From RGIG8748 sp045539515 (GTDB taxonomy: Bacteria > Bacillota > Clostridia > UMGS1810): 43,773 nt of DNA. Positions 1 to 8,706 of this stretch are shown piece by piece (position 1 is the first letter of the stretch; every line of letters starts with the position of its first letter). The notes below the pieces were generated by a model, which did no database searches, had not been told where the DNA came from, and saw nothing but the letters and a program-made list of their open reading frames with translations. Location of the stretch: assembly GCA_045539515.1 (NCBI GenBank), contig JAZQFN010000048.1, positions 1-43,773 of the forward strand, in the 5' to 3' direction. Both the position numbers and the translations under genes were made by a program.

Positions 1-140
1 CAAAGAATTTTCGGTGCTGTGTTTTTGCGACAATGCGAGGCAAAAACGGAGCTAATGCTGACGCATTTGCGAGAATTTTAACAATGCAGTGGCGTAAAAA
101 CACGCACCCAAAACGGGTTCGGATACTGACGCAACTGCTT
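1..140 (-). repeat. Extragenic interspersed repeat copy A (diverged)
   Basis: No gene is seen here. Read on the minus strand, this stretch shares an ordered set of blocks with the last 170 bases of the window: TATCCGAAC, then a TTTT-rich segment, then AAAATTCTCGC-like, GTTTTTGCCTCG-like and AAAATTCTT. The two copies are diverged but keep the order of blocks, so I read them as one extragenic repeat family. The stretch also supplies the upstream region of the small membrane protein gene that follows. Confidence 0.5.
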
Positions 141-180
141 AACCAAACAAAAAGTAAATGCATAAAAAGGAATGATGCAT

Positions 181-357
181 ATGAATCCTAAGGATTTAGT
201 TGTAATACTTATTCTGGCACTTGTTATAGGACTTGCGGTGTTCTATATAGTAAAAAAGAAAAAAAGCGGTGCTAAATGCATCGGATGTCCCTACAGCGAA
301 AGCTGCAATAAGAATGGTACATCCGGCTGTAATTGCTGCAACACAGAAGAAAATTGA
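181..357 (+). CDS. FeoB-associated type small Cys-rich membrane protein
   Basis: A 58-residue protein with one membrane helix (about residues 6-24, rich in Val, Ile, Leu) followed by a KKKK stop-transfer patch and a short tail with CxxC-like cysteines (CIGCP, ESCN, SGCNCC). This layout is that of the FeoB-associated Cys-rich family, usually found next to the ferrous iron transporter FeoB. No feoB lies inside the window; it may lie upstream of base 1. The AAGGA motif at 168-172 is about 8 bases before the ATG at 181; ATGs at 172 and 175 are in frame but too close to it. A bidirectional terminator ends the transcript. Confidence 0.75.
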   Translation: MNPKDLVVILILALVIGLAVFYIVKKKKSGAKCIGCPYSESCNKNGTSGCNCCNTEEN

Positions 358-385
358 GCTAATAACAAAACCTCAAATATAAACT

Positions 386-430
386 AAAAATCAAGTCGCA
401 CATCTTATAGGGTGTGCGACTTGATTTTTT
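386..430. terminator. Bidirectional intrinsic terminator
   Basis: A 10-bp perfect stem AAGTCGCACA / TGTGCGACTT is flanked by A-rich sequence on the left and T-rich sequence on the right. It can end both the rightward small membrane protein gene and the leftward pfl operon. Confidence 0.88.
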
Positions 431-1124
431 ATAAAAGATTGTTAAGTTTTTCAATTTTTTCGCCGCTCATGGGCTTTGTGTTTTTGAGCTTAAACTCAAT
501 GCCGAGGCTTTCATACTTTTCCAGACATAGATTTTTAAAGGGTAAAAGCTCAATTTTGCTTATGCAGGTGTAGCCCTTAAGCATATCTTTAAGCTTCAAT
601 ATATCTTCCTTGGTATCGTTTATACCGGGTACCACCACATGGCGTATCCATACTTCCTTGCCAAGGCTCTCAAGCTTATCAAGGAAGCTTAAAACCCTCT
701 GTAAATCTGTTCCTGTGTATTTTTGGTAATCTTCGTCGGAAGTCATTTTTATATCCAGAAGCACCAGGTCTGTAACCTCAAGAAGCTTGTCTGCCTCGGG
801 GTTGTCTATACAACCGCTGGTATCTATGGCAATATGAAGCCCGTTTTCCTTGAGGACTTTTGCAATTTCCCGCACAAATTCTGCCTGAAGCAGGGGTTCT
901 CCTCCGGAGAAGGTAACTCCTCCGTCCTTTATGTAGGGATATAGCTTTAATACCTGCTTGGCTACTGTGTCGGAATCTGTCAGAAGTCCGTCTTTTATAT
1001 TCCATGTGTCGGGGTTATGACAGTATATGCATCTTAAAGGGCATCCCGATGTAAATATTACCGCCCTTATACCGGGTCCGTCTACGGTACCCAGAGATTG
1101 AACAGAATGAATATAACCCTCCAT
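429..1124 (-). CDS. pflA: Pyruvate formate-lyase activating enzyme (radical SAM)
   Basis: A 231-residue radical SAM activase that puts the glycyl radical on pyruvate formate-lyase using S-adenosylmethionine and a [4Fe-4S] cluster. The cluster motif CxxxCxxC is at Cys28, Cys32 and Cys35, within SGCPLRCIYCHNPD. The N-terminal SVQSLGTVDGPGIR segment and the FSGGEP motif (SAM binding) are typical of PflA. Length is close to the usual 230-250. The start lies 4 bases after the pflB stop codon with no clear separate Shine-Dalgarno sequence, so it is probably translationally coupled. The operon order is pflB then pflA. Confidence 0.96.
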   Translation of the reverse strand: MEGYIHSVQSLGTVDGPGIRAVIFTSGCPLRCIYCHNPDTWNIKDGLLTDSDTVAKQVLKLYPYIKDGGVTFSGGEPLLQAEFVREIAKVLKENGLHIAIDTSGCIDNPEADKLLEVTDLVLLDIKMTSDEDYQKYTGTDLQRVLSFLDKLESLGKEVWIRHVVVPGINDTKEDILKLKDMLKGYTCISKIELLPFKNLCLEKYESLGIEFKLKNTKPMSGEKIEKLNNLL

Positions 1125-1128
1125 GGTA

Positions 1129-3360
1129 TTATACCGTTTGGTGGAAGGTACGGCTTATTACTTCCTTTTGCTGTTCCTTGGACAGCTTGTGGAAATTAAC
1201 CGCATATCCCGATACTCTTATGGTAAGATTGGGGTAAAGGTCGGGGTTTTCCATAGCATCTACAAGCTTTTCACGGTCAAGAACATTTACATTGATATGG
1301 TGAGAATTCTGCACGAAGTAACCGTCAAGGATACCTACAAGGTTGGATTTTCTGGAATCCATATCCTTGCCGAGAGCAGAGGGAACTATGGAGAATGTGT
1401 TGGATATACCGTCACGGCAACAGTCATAGGGGAGCTTTGCCACGGAGTTAAGGGAGGCAAGAGCACCGCATTTTTCTCTGTTGTGCATGGGATTTGCACC
1501 GGGTGCAAAGGGTTCGCCTTTCTTTCTGCCGTCGGGGGTAGCACCTGTCTTTTTACCGTATACCACGTTGCTTGTAATGGTGAGGGCAGAGAGGGTATGT
1601 ACTGCTCCGCGATAGGTGGGGTTCATTCTGAGCTTTGCCATAAAGCTCTCTATAAGCTCTTTTGCAATGGAGTCTACTCTGTCATCGTCATTGCCGTATT
1701 TGGGGAAGTCGCCTTCGGTAACAAAGTCTTCGATGAGTCCGTCTTCGCCAATAACAGGATGAACCTTGGCGTATTTAATGGCAGATAAACTGTCTGTAAT
1801 TACTGAAAGACCTGCAATGCCGAATGCCATTACTCTTTCCACTTCTGTGTCGTGGAGTGCAAGCTGGGTCTTTTCATATGCGTATTTATCGTGCATAAAG
1901 TGTATTACATTCATAGTGTTTACATACTCTTTTGCAAGCCAGCTAAGGTAGCGGTCAAGGCGTATTCTTACCTCGGTGTAGTCCAGAGTTTCGTCGTTCA
2001 TTACGTTCATCTGGGGTCCAAGCTTTACCTTGTGGTTTTCTTCGGTACCGCCGTTTAATGCCAAAAGAAGCACTTTGGGCAGATTGCATCTTGCACCGAA
2101 GAACTGCATCTGCTTGCCCACCTTCATGGCGCTGACGCAGCAGGCAATAGCATAGTCATCGCCGAAACGCTCTCTCATAAGGTCGTCATTTTCATACTGA
2201 ATGGAGTCGGTTTCTATAGATACTCTTGCGGCGAATTTCTTAAAGCCTTCAGGTAAATTCTGTGACCAGAGTACGGTAAGGTTAGGTTCGGGGGCAGAAC
2301 CTAAGGTGTAGAGTGTATTTAAGAAACGGAAAGTGTTTTTGGTTACAAGAGTTCTGCCGTCTTCACCCATACCGCCCAAAGCTTCGGTAATCCATACAGG
2401 GTCACCGCCGAAGAGCTCGTTGTATTCAGGGGTACGAAGATGACGAATCATTCTTAATTTCATTACAAACTGGTCTATAAGCTCCTGTACGCCGCTTTCG
2501 TCAAGTATGCCGTTATCAATATCACGCTTTGCGTATATGTCTATAAATGTGCTTACTCTTCCAAGTGACATTGCAGCACCGTTTTGCTCTTTGTTTGCCG
2601 CAAGGTAACCAAAGTAAAGCCATTGAATGGCTTCCTTGGTATCGGAGGCAGGCTCGGAAATATCTATTCCGTAAATCTTAGCCATTTCACCCAGTTTTTT
2701 AAGAAAGTCTATCTGTTTGTAAAGTTCCTCGGAAAGACGGATTGTTTCTTCGTTCATAGCTAAGTTGCCGAGGTTTGCCTTGTCCTTTTGCTTTTCTTCT
2801 ATAAGATAGTTAAGACCATAGAGGGCTATTCTTCTGTAGTCACCGATAATTCTTCCTCTGCCGTATGCATCGGGAAGACCGGTGAGGATTCCCGTGTGAC
2901 GCATAGCACGCATGGTATCGGTGTATGCTCTGAATACTCCGTCATTGTGAGTGGTTTTGTACTGGAACTCTCTTTCTATATTTTCGGATATTTCGTATCC
3001 GTAAGCCTTGCAGGCACTTCTTGCCATACGGATTCCGCCAAAGGGGTTAACGCCTCTTTCAAGGGGAGCGCCTGTCTGAAATCCCACTATAAGCTCGTCT
3101 TCCTTTTTAAGATATGCCGCAGGGTAGTTTGTAAGAGATGTTACGGTGTTTGTGTCTATGGAAAGCACACCGCCTTTTTCTCTTTCTTCCTTAAATTTAA
3201 GGTTCATAGCCTCAAGAAGTCTTTTTGTTCTTTCCGTAGGACCGGAAAGAAACTCCTCACCGCCTGTATAGGGAGTGTAGTTCAGCTGAATAAAGTCTCT
3301 TACATTGATTTCTTCGCACCATTTTCCGGTGTTGAAACCTTGCCATTCTTTTTTCATCAT
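1129..3360 (-). CDS. pflB: Formate C-acetyltransferase (pyruvate formate-lyase)
   Basis: A 743-residue glycyl radical enzyme that splits pyruvate and CoA into acetyl-CoA and formate in the cytoplasm. The catalytic adjacent cysteines are Cys407 and Cys408 (YAIACCVSA) and the glycyl radical is Gly718 in the C-terminal RVSGYAV motif. Length is close to the usual 740-760, and all family hallmarks are present, so the enzyme should be active. AAAGGAG lies 8 bases before the ATG. The gene follows a strong promoter and a ZTP riboswitch, which links its expression to folate one-carbon status, since formate feeds 10-formyl-THF synthesis. Confidence 0.97.
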   Translation of the reverse strand: MMKKEWQGFNTGKWCEEINVRDFIQLNYTPYTGGEEFLSGPTERTKRLLEAMNLKFKEEREKGGVLSIDTNTVTSLTNYPAAYLKKEDELIVGFQTGAPLERGVNPFGGIRMARSACKAYGYEISENIEREFQYKTTHNDGVFRAYTDTMRAMRHTGILTGLPDAYGRGRIIGDYRRIALYGLNYLIEEKQKDKANLGNLAMNEETIRLSEELYKQIDFLKKLGEMAKIYGIDISEPASDTKEAIQWLYFGYLAANKEQNGAAMSLGRVSTFIDIYAKRDIDNGILDESGVQELIDQFVMKLRMIRHLRTPEYNELFGGDPVWITEALGGMGEDGRTLVTKNTFRFLNTLYTLGSAPEPNLTVLWSQNLPEGFKKFAARVSIETDSIQYENDDLMRERFGDDYAIACCVSAMKVGKQMQFFGARCNLPKVLLLALNGGTEENHKVKLGPQMNVMNDETLDYTEVRIRLDRYLSWLAKEYVNTMNVIHFMHDKYAYEKTQLALHDTEVERVMAFGIAGLSVITDSLSAIKYAKVHPVIGEDGLIEDFVTEGDFPKYGNDDDRVDSIAKELIESFMAKLRMNPTYRGAVHTLSALTITSNVVYGKKTGATPDGRKKGEPFAPGANPMHNREKCGALASLNSVAKLPYDCCRDGISNTFSIVPSALGKDMDSRKSNLVGILDGYFVQNSHHINVNVLDREKLVDAMENPDLYPNLTIRVSGYAVNFHKLSKEQQKEVISRTFHQTV

Positions 3361-3395
3361 AATGCATTCTCCTTTACTTTTGTTATGTTTTGCAA

Positions 3396-3515
3396 TAAAA
3401 AAAGGACAGCTTTGTTTATCGCAAAACTGCCCAGACGGTCGGCTTTAATATTTCCCCGGCTTCACATAGGTTACCCTATCTATCCGTCAGTCACCGGAAA
3501 CTTTAGATTTCATAT
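3396..3515 (-). promoter_or_regulatory. ZTP riboswitch (pfl motif) with terminator expression platform
   Basis: On the minus strand the leader holds TGACTGACGG, then a small hairpin (GGGTAACC region), then GCCGGGG, and later CCGACCGTCTGGGCA. These are the hallmark blocks of the pfl/ZTP aptamer, including the near-invariant CCGnCTGGGCA 3' segment (about 3428-3505). The same GGGCA (3428-3432) also begins an 11-bp terminator stem GGGCAGTTTTG / CAAAGCTGTCC followed by eight T (3396-3432). The pseudoknot and the terminator therefore exclude each other. In this family ligand (ZTP/ZMP) binding prevents termination and turns the gene on. Confidence 0.92.
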
Positions 3516-3517
3516 AC

Positions 3518-3546
3518 AGTATATCAAACCTTTCGATTAAAGTCAA
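3518..3546 (-). promoter_or_regulatory. Sigma-A promoter of pflB-pflA
   Basis: On the minus strand TTGACT (3541-3546), a 17-base spacer and TATACT (3518-3523). It starts transcription just upstream of the ZTP aptamer. Confidence 0.85.
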
Positions 3547-3563
3547 CGGAAAAATAATATTTT

Positions 3564-6137
3564 TTATTTTCTTTCTTCAAGAAAAAGTCTTATGTTTTTT
3601 TCAATTTCAATTACTTCGTCCCTGAATGTCAGTGCCGGAACTCTCAGCGCTCCTGCTCCCAGAATTATAAGCTGTTCAAGGTTATCCGAGGTGGCAACCC
3701 TTACTCTATACTTACTTGCAAGGGTGTGAGAGGTCTTTTCAATGTAGGAGTCGGCAGTTTCCGCCTCCCTGGTGTACACCACGCTTATGCCGTTTATCTT
3801 CTCTATTTCACCGGGGTTCCCCTTTACTTTGTAGGCATCAAATACCACCGCAAGCTCACAGTCCTTTACGGCTTTATAGTTTACAAGCCTTGTTATAAGG
3901 GTGTTTCGCGCAAGGTCTATGTTTTTGTCTGCAAGCTCTTTTAAATCTTCCCAGGCAAATATTATGTTGTAGCCGTCTACCAGAATGTACTCGTCCTTAT
4001 CGTAGTCGGGTTTACCCTTTCCCTTGTATACAGATGCTTTTATCTCGCCGGTTCGGTTTACAACCTTTTGATGTTTTTCTTCCCGGGGTGTTCCAAAGGT
4101 CATTTCAAATATTCTCTTAAGCTCCGAATCCGAAACCTTAAGTCCGTCAAAGCTTTTGCTGCCTTGCACGGGTACAAAGCTGTCCTCGGATTTCTTTTTG
4201 AATACGCTTTCTATGTGCATATGGTCATAGACCTCGTCCCATTTCACATTGTATGCCGCTCCGTGGGAGCAGAATACCGAGTCGGGGCTGTTTTCGGTAT
4301 CCGATTCCGGATTGTAGCCGAATTGCTCTATAATTTCTTCCGGATTATCGCAGGGCTCGTAGCCTTTAAAACTGCAGGATATTGAGCCAAGTCCTCTGGA
4401 AAATGAAAGAATTTCTTTTTGATAGAACTGTATTTCCTTAACCGGGGCACTTCCTGCAATATATGCCGTTTCACCGTCTGTTTCCGGTGAAGAGAATGAG
4501 CCGCCCATTCGGGAAATGTCGTTCATTACTCTGCCTATGTTTTCGGAAGGAACTTCTATCTTAAAATCGTACCAAGGTTCCAAAAGCACGCTTTGGGCAT
4601 TCATAAGACCGTGACGTACCGCTCTGTAGGTTGCCTGACGGAAATCTCCGCCATCGGTGTGCTTTAGGTGTGCTCTTCCTGCCGCAAGAGTAATGTTTAC
4701 ATCTGTAACAGGTGAGCCTGTAAGCACTCCGAGGTGAGTTTTTTCGGCAAGGTGGGTAAGTATCAGCCTTTGCCAGTTAAGGTCAAGGTCATCTTCTCTT
4801 ACCTTTGAATCAAAGGTAACTCCGCTGCCTTTTTTGCCCGGGCTAAGTATGAGGTGTACTTCGGCATAATGCCTTAAGGGTTCGTAATGGCCTACGCCCT
4901 CCACGGTGTTTTTGATTGTTTCTTTGTATATTATAGAGCCTTTGTCAAAACTAACATCAAAGCCGAATCTATCCTTTACTACTCTGGTAAGTACCTCGGT
5001 CTGCACCTCACCCATAAGCTGTACGGAAATCTGCTTTAAGTGTTCATTCCAGCTAACATTCAGCTTGGTTTCTTCCTGGCTGAGCTTCTTAAATGCAGCA
5101 AAGGCATCGGTGTCGCTTACTTCATCCGGCTTTATTACCCTGTATGAAAATACCGGCTCAAGAGTCAGAGCAGGGGAGTCTTTTTCCGCTCCCAGTCCCT
5201 GACCGGGATATGTTTTGCTAAGACCGGTTACGGCACACACAGTACCCTGAAATGCTTCCTGTATTCCCTCATATTTTCCTGCGGAATAAAGGCGTATTTC
5301 GTTTATTTTCTCTACCCATTCTTCGCCGTCGCAAATTCCGCAAAGCTCGGTTTTTACCCTTAGTGTTCCGCTTGTTACCTTTATATGGGTAAGTCTTACT
5401 CCTCTTTCGTCCTCGGATATTTTAAATACCTTACCTCCGAATTCTTTTTTTATGGGTGGGCAAAGGGTGTAACGGTCAAAGAATTCCACAAACTCGTACA
5501 CGCCTTCGTTTTTTAGTGCCGAACCGAAGAAACAGGGGAATATATTACCCTTTTGTACAGCTTTTTTTACGGTGTCTTCGGATACATTCCCTTCCAGATA
5601 TTCGTTCATTATATCCTCGTCGCACATTGCAAGATTTTCCATTATATCACTATTAATACCTTTGGAAAAATCGCAGCAATTTTCCGACAGAGCCGAGTGC
5701 AGATTCTCCATTATTTTTTCACGGCTTTCAAAGGGAAGGTCGGTTTTGTTTACAAAAATAAATGTGGGTACCTTATAATCCCGAAGAAGCTTCCACAGGG
5801 TTCTTGTGTGGCTTTGCACTCCTTCGGGTGCGCTTATTACCAGAATTGCGTAGTCAAGCACCTGAAGACATCTTTCTGTTTCTGCGCTGAAGTCTGCATG
5901 ACCCGGAGTGTCAAGAAGTGTAAATGAGGTGTTTGGGGTATCAAATACCGCCTGCTTGGAAAATATGGTAATCCCTCTGTCGCGCTCTATGGAATTATTG
6001 TCAAGAAAACTGTCCTTGTGGTCAACTCTGCCAAGCTTGCGGATTCTGCCGGCATTATAGAGTATGGCTTCGCTTAAGGTCGTTTTACCCGAATCGACGT
6101 GAGCCAGTATACCGAATGTAATCTTTTTTCTTTCCAA
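3564..6137 (-). CDS. TetM/EF-G-like ribosomal GTPase fused to a C-terminal NYN (Rae1/YacP-like) nuclease domain
   Basis: An 857-residue two-part protein. Residues 1 to about 640 are a translational GTPase of the ribosomal protection (TetM/TetO) type, with G1 AHVDSGKT (12-19), RGITI (54-58), DTPGH (76-80) and NKTD (130-133), followed by EF-G domains II-V. TetM-type proteins are about 640 residues, so roughly 215 residues are extra. The tail (about 716-857) is a NYN/PIN-fold domain with LVDGYNIIF (Asp721, Asn724), VVFDAYK (Asp767), ETADSYIE (Asp796) and ATSDNLEQ (Asp818), the pattern of YacP/Rae1, an endoribonuclease that cuts mRNA in the ribosomal A site. The joint role, delivery of a nuclease to the A site by a GTPase, is inferred. 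Tetracycline resistance is not shown by sequence. AAAGGAGGT precedes the ATG. Confidence 0.9.
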   Translation of the reverse strand: MERKKITFGILAHVDSGKTTLSEAILYNAGRIRKLGRVDHKDSFLDNNSIERDRGITIFSKQAVFDTPNTSFTLLDTPGHADFSAETERCLQVLDYAILVISAPEGVQSHTRTLWKLLRDYKVPTFIFVNKTDLPFESREKIMENLHSALSENCCDFSKGINSDIMENLAMCDEDIMNEYLEGNVSEDTVKKAVQKGNIFPCFFGSALKNEGVYEFVEFFDRYTLCPPIKKEFGGKVFKISEDERGVRLTHIKVTSGTLRVKTELCGICDGEEWVEKINEIRLYSAGKYEGIQEAFQGTVCAVTGLSKTYPGQGLGAEKDSPALTLEPVFSYRVIKPDEVSDTDAFAAFKKLSQEETKLNVSWNEHLKQISVQLMGEVQTEVLTRVVKDRFGFDVSFDKGSIIYKETIKNTVEGVGHYEPLRHYAEVHLILSPGKKGSGVTFDSKVREDDLDLNWQRLILTHLAEKTHLGVLTGSPVTDVNITLAAGRAHLKHTDGGDFRQATYRAVRHGLMNAQSVLLEPWYDFKIEVPSENIGRVMNDISRMGGSFSSPETDGETAYIAGSAPVKEIQFYQKEILSFSRGLGSISCSFKGYEPCDNPEEIIEQFGYNPESDTENSPDSVFCSHGAAYNVKWDEVYDHMHIESVFKKKSEDSFVPVQGSKSFDGLKVSDSELKRIFEMTFGTPREEKHQKVVNRTGEIKASVYKGKGKPDYDKDEYILVDGYNIIFAWEDLKELADKNIDLARNTLITRLVNYKAVKDCELAVVFDAYKVKGNPGEIEKINGISVVYTREAETADSYIEKTSHTLASKYRVRVATSDNLEQLIILGAGALRVPALTFRDEVIEIEKNIRLFLEERK

Positions 6138-6169
6138 GCCTTACACCTCCTTTGAAATTAGTCTTACAT

Positions 6170-6198
6170 ATTATACATCTTTTTGCTTTGGGTGTCAA
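6170..6198 (-). promoter_or_regulatory. Promoter of the GTPase-NYN gene
   Basis: Perfect consensus on the minus strand: TTGACA (6193-6198), a 17-base spacer and TATAAT (6170-6175). Confidence 0.88.
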
Positions 6199-6297
6199 TT
6201 TATTGGATAAGCCAAATCAGCATTTTTCAAAAAGTCTTTACTTGTCGATAAATAAATCTTTTCCTTGACTTTTATTGGCATTTTGTTGTAAAAATAC

Positions 6298-6326
6298 TTG
6301 AAAAACACCATAAAATGGGTTATTAT
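6298..6326 (+). promoter_or_regulatory. Promoter of the zinc-ribbon protein gene
   Basis: TTGAAA (6298-6303), a 17-base spacer and TATTAT (6321-6326). The start of transcription predicted near 6333 lies downstream of an in-frame ATG at 6315, which supports translation from 6363. Confidence 0.7.
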
Positions 6327-6362
6327 GGACTTAGATATAACACTTTAAAGGAGCTTGTTGCT

Positions 6363-8531
6363 ATGATATGTAAAAACTGTAATGCCCAACTGGAAGACGG
6401 TTCTACATTTTGTTTGTATTGCGGCGCCAAATGTGCCGGCGATGCCACTGAGATTCAGCAGAATGTAACTTACCCTTCAGCCAATATGGGAGAAAATCCT
6501 CCGGATGTTACTCAGGTTCAGCCCAATGACTATCAGGCAAATCATAATTACAGCGCCAACGGTGCAAATCAGAACTATGTGCCAAACCAACCTGCAGTAC
6601 AGAATGTGTATGCTCAGACTTCTGCAGTTGCAACCGCTGAAGCACCTGTTGCATTAGCCGAGGTTGATATGGAGGGCGAGGCCATACCTCCTAAAAAGAA
6701 AGGCAAGAAGAAGTTACTTATAATAGGCGGTATTATCGCCGGTGTTCTGGCAATTCTGGCTTTTGTTTATTTTGTTTTCGGCAATATGATTTTCTTTGCC
6801 GTAGCCCCCGAAGAATATGTTGCCAATCTTTTTGGAAACACTTTGGATAAAGTGTACGATGAAACTGCAGATGTCGGCGAAAATGTCTTTGGTTTTGAAG
6901 TGGCAGGGGATAATGAGTTTCAGGTAAGTGCCAATATTGACTATAAGGATGCATACGACGATGTAAACGTGGTAGCCAATGTTGCCAATCTCCCTGATGA
7001 TAACAAGATGATATACAATGCCGATGTTGATACAGATGATGTTTCCTTCAAGAGTGAGGGTTATATAGATGATGAGAACATTGCGGTAATGCTTCCCGGT
7101 TCTAATGATAAGTATCTCTCTGTTCCCTCCAAAGAATTCGGCGATAAGTATTCTTCCTCAAAGGGATACATTGCCAAGGAGCTTGAAGACGAAGAACCCA
7201 AACTTCACGGCGTATTGGAGGAACTCGACCTTTCCTACAGCACATTAAAGGAACTTGTCGATAGGGACAGTGACCTTAGCGAAGCTATGTCCGAGCACCT
7301 GACCGACAGCATACTCAAAATGCTGGAAAAATCCCAAATCGGCGACAGAAAAAGCGTGGACTATAAGTTTAAGGACGAAACCGTAAGTGCAAACGAAATC
7401 AAGATTGAGCTGGAAACCGATGATTTATACGATATGATGATTTCTGCATACGATTCTATGAAAAATGATGATGAAATCACCTCCAAAATCGGTAAGGAAA
7501 TTCTCAAATTGCAGGCAAATGAATACAAAGACAGAAAAAAAGATTCTGAAAATCAGGATATTGAACTTGTAATAATTGAATATGACGACAGAATAGTCTG
7601 TGCGACTATCTTTGCCGAATTTGACGAAGATCCCGACGATTATTACGATGAGTACGAAGAAAAAAGCAAAATCACAATAGCTTGCACCAATCCCGACTAT
7701 GTCTTAAACGGTATTACCGTTACAGAAGAAACCGATTTTGTACATAAGTATGAAGATGATGATTATTCAAGCTACGAAAAAGGCACACGTACAGAAGAAA
7801 TTGTGTTTGAATCCAACTGGTGCAACGAGGATGAAGTGATTAATGTGTCGGTTGTAAATAACTACGATTACAAAGACGAAGATGAAGACGGCGACACCTG
7901 GAAGTCAAAGAGAACTACCGAATTTGCCTTTGTTCTTGATTACAACAAGAGTAAGTGGGATTTAGACGTAAGCAGCGACAGTTATTATAAATATTACGAC
8001 GGTGAAGAGGAAAATGAATCCGACAAAAAATCCTTTAGCGGTAAGTGCTCCAAAAAAGACGGTTTTGTGTTTGAAATAGACGAAAACTGGGATGATGTAA
8101 GCTACGAAAACAGTATGGAGTACGATGAATGGAAGGCTACAGAGTACGAGTTCTGGTTAAAGGAAATATATTCCACATATCGCAATGAGTACCTCTACTA
8201 TGTATACGAAAATGTTGGTAACTTCTATTATGATTATGATACATTCTCTGACTGGTTCAGAAGCTATGGAGGAATCTGGGATGTACCCGACTACGATTTT
8301 GAAAATTGGCTCTATGATGAAAGCGACTCTGATTACTACAGCGATTACGATGCTTACGAAGAAGACACAAGGGTAGAGAAAAAGGTGGATGCTCACTTTA
8401 AGATGACCTTAAAAGTAGGCGAGAATGTAGGTTTCAATGTAAAAAATGCCAAGTGCGATAACATCCTCGACTGGAAAGAAAAAGACTTCGAAAAATTCGG
8501 AGATAGATTCCGCAAAAAAGTTGAAAAATAA
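6363..8531 (+). CDS. Zinc-ribbon, single-pass membrane protein with a large acidic Tyr/Asp-rich extracellular part
   Basis: A 722-residue protein of unknown function. The N-terminus is a zinc ribbon with Cys3, Cys6, Cys17 and Cys20 (MICKNCNAQL, FCLYCGAKC). A low-complexity Asn/Gln/Pro/Ala linker (about 25-110) and a KKKGKKK patch come next, then one membrane helix (about 118-143). The rest, some 570 residues, should lie outside and is very rich in Asp, Glu and Tyr, most of all near 600-680. Zinc-ribbon plus TM proteins with large outer regions are common in Clostridia, but their role is not known to me. AAAGGAG lies 9 bases before this ATG, and an upstream in-frame ATG at 6315 lies before the predicted transcript start. 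Confidence 0.8.
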   Translation: MICKNCNAQLEDGSTFCLYCGAKCAGDATEIQQNVTYPSANMGENPPDVTQVQPNDYQANHNYSANGANQNYVPNQPAVQNVYAQTSAVATAEAPVALAEVDMEGEAIPPKKKGKKKLLIIGGIIAGVLAILAFVYFVFGNMIFFAVAPEEYVANLFGNTLDKVYDETADVGENVFGFEVAGDNEFQVSANIDYKDAYDDVNVVANVANLPDDNKMIYNADVDTDDVSFKSEGYIDDENIAVMLPGSNDKYLSVPSKEFGDKYSSSKGYIAKELEDEEPKLHGVLEELDLSYSTLKELVDRDSDLSEAMSEHLTDSILKMLEKSQIGDRKSVDYKFKDETVSANEIKIELETDDLYDMMISAYDSMKNDDEITSKIGKEILKLQANEYKDRKKDSENQDIELVIIEYDDRIVCATIFAEFDEDPDDYYDEYEEKSKITIACTNPDYVLNGITVTEETDFVHKYEDDDYSSYEKGTRTEEIVFESNWCNEDEVINVSVVNNYDYKDEDEDGDTWKSKRTTEFAFVLDYNKSKWDLDVSSDSYYKYYDGEEENESDKKSFSGKCSKKDGFVFEIDENWDDVSYENSMEYDEWKATEYEFWLKEIYSTYRNEYLYYVYENVGNFYYDYDTFSDWFRSYGGIWDVPDYDFENWLYDESDSDYYSDYDAYEEDTRVEKKVDAHFKMTLKVGENVGFNVKNAKCDNILDWKEKDFEKFGDRFRKKVEK

Positions 8532-8543
8532 TTTTGTTTCCGG

Positions 8544-8572
8544 TTGACACCGGTAAAGTACAGTGATATAAT
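8544..8572 (+). promoter_or_regulatory. Consensus promoter of the glycerol-3-phosphate operon
   Basis: TTGACA (8544-8549), a 17-base spacer and TATAAT (8567-8572), a perfect consensus. Transcription should start near 8580, only about 16 bases before the terminator hairpin at 8596. Confidence 0.88.
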
Positions 8573-8595
8573 AATCTACGGTACAGAGATTTGGA

Positions 8596-8639
8596 GACGT
8601 ATCAAAACAAAGTTAATCTTTGTTTTGGTGCGTCTTTTT
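8596..8639 (+). terminator. Leader terminator, probable GlpP antitermination target
   Basis: A 17-bp stem (8596-8612 with 8618-8634, two G-U pairs, 5-base loop) followed by five T. It sits between a consensus promoter and the first gene of an operon that encodes a GlpP-type antiterminator. In Bacillus subtilis GlpP with glycerol-3-phosphate lets RNA polymerase pass leader terminators of glp genes, so the same control is inferred here. It may also end transcripts of the zinc-ribbon gene upstream. Confidence 0.85.
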
Positions 8640-8706
8640 GTGCATATTATAGTTAATAATGATGTTTTATAATTACCGCCTTGGGGCGAAAAGGAAGGTA
8701 AAAGTT

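Noticed and set aside
1123..3540. Long rightward open frames opposite pflB and its leader (up to 250 codons)
   Set aside because: They are antisense to a certain gene with full family motifs and lack domains and ribosome binding sites.
3564..6137. Plain tetracycline resistance gene call
   Set aside because: The C-terminal NYN domain, the housekeeping-like location and the absence of mobile context argue against a dedicated resistance gene. Resistance cannot be read from sequence.
6315..6362. Upstream ATG start of the zinc-ribbon protein
   Set aside because: It lies before the predicted start of transcription, has no ribosome binding site, and would add residues before the zinc ribbon that normally starts the protein.
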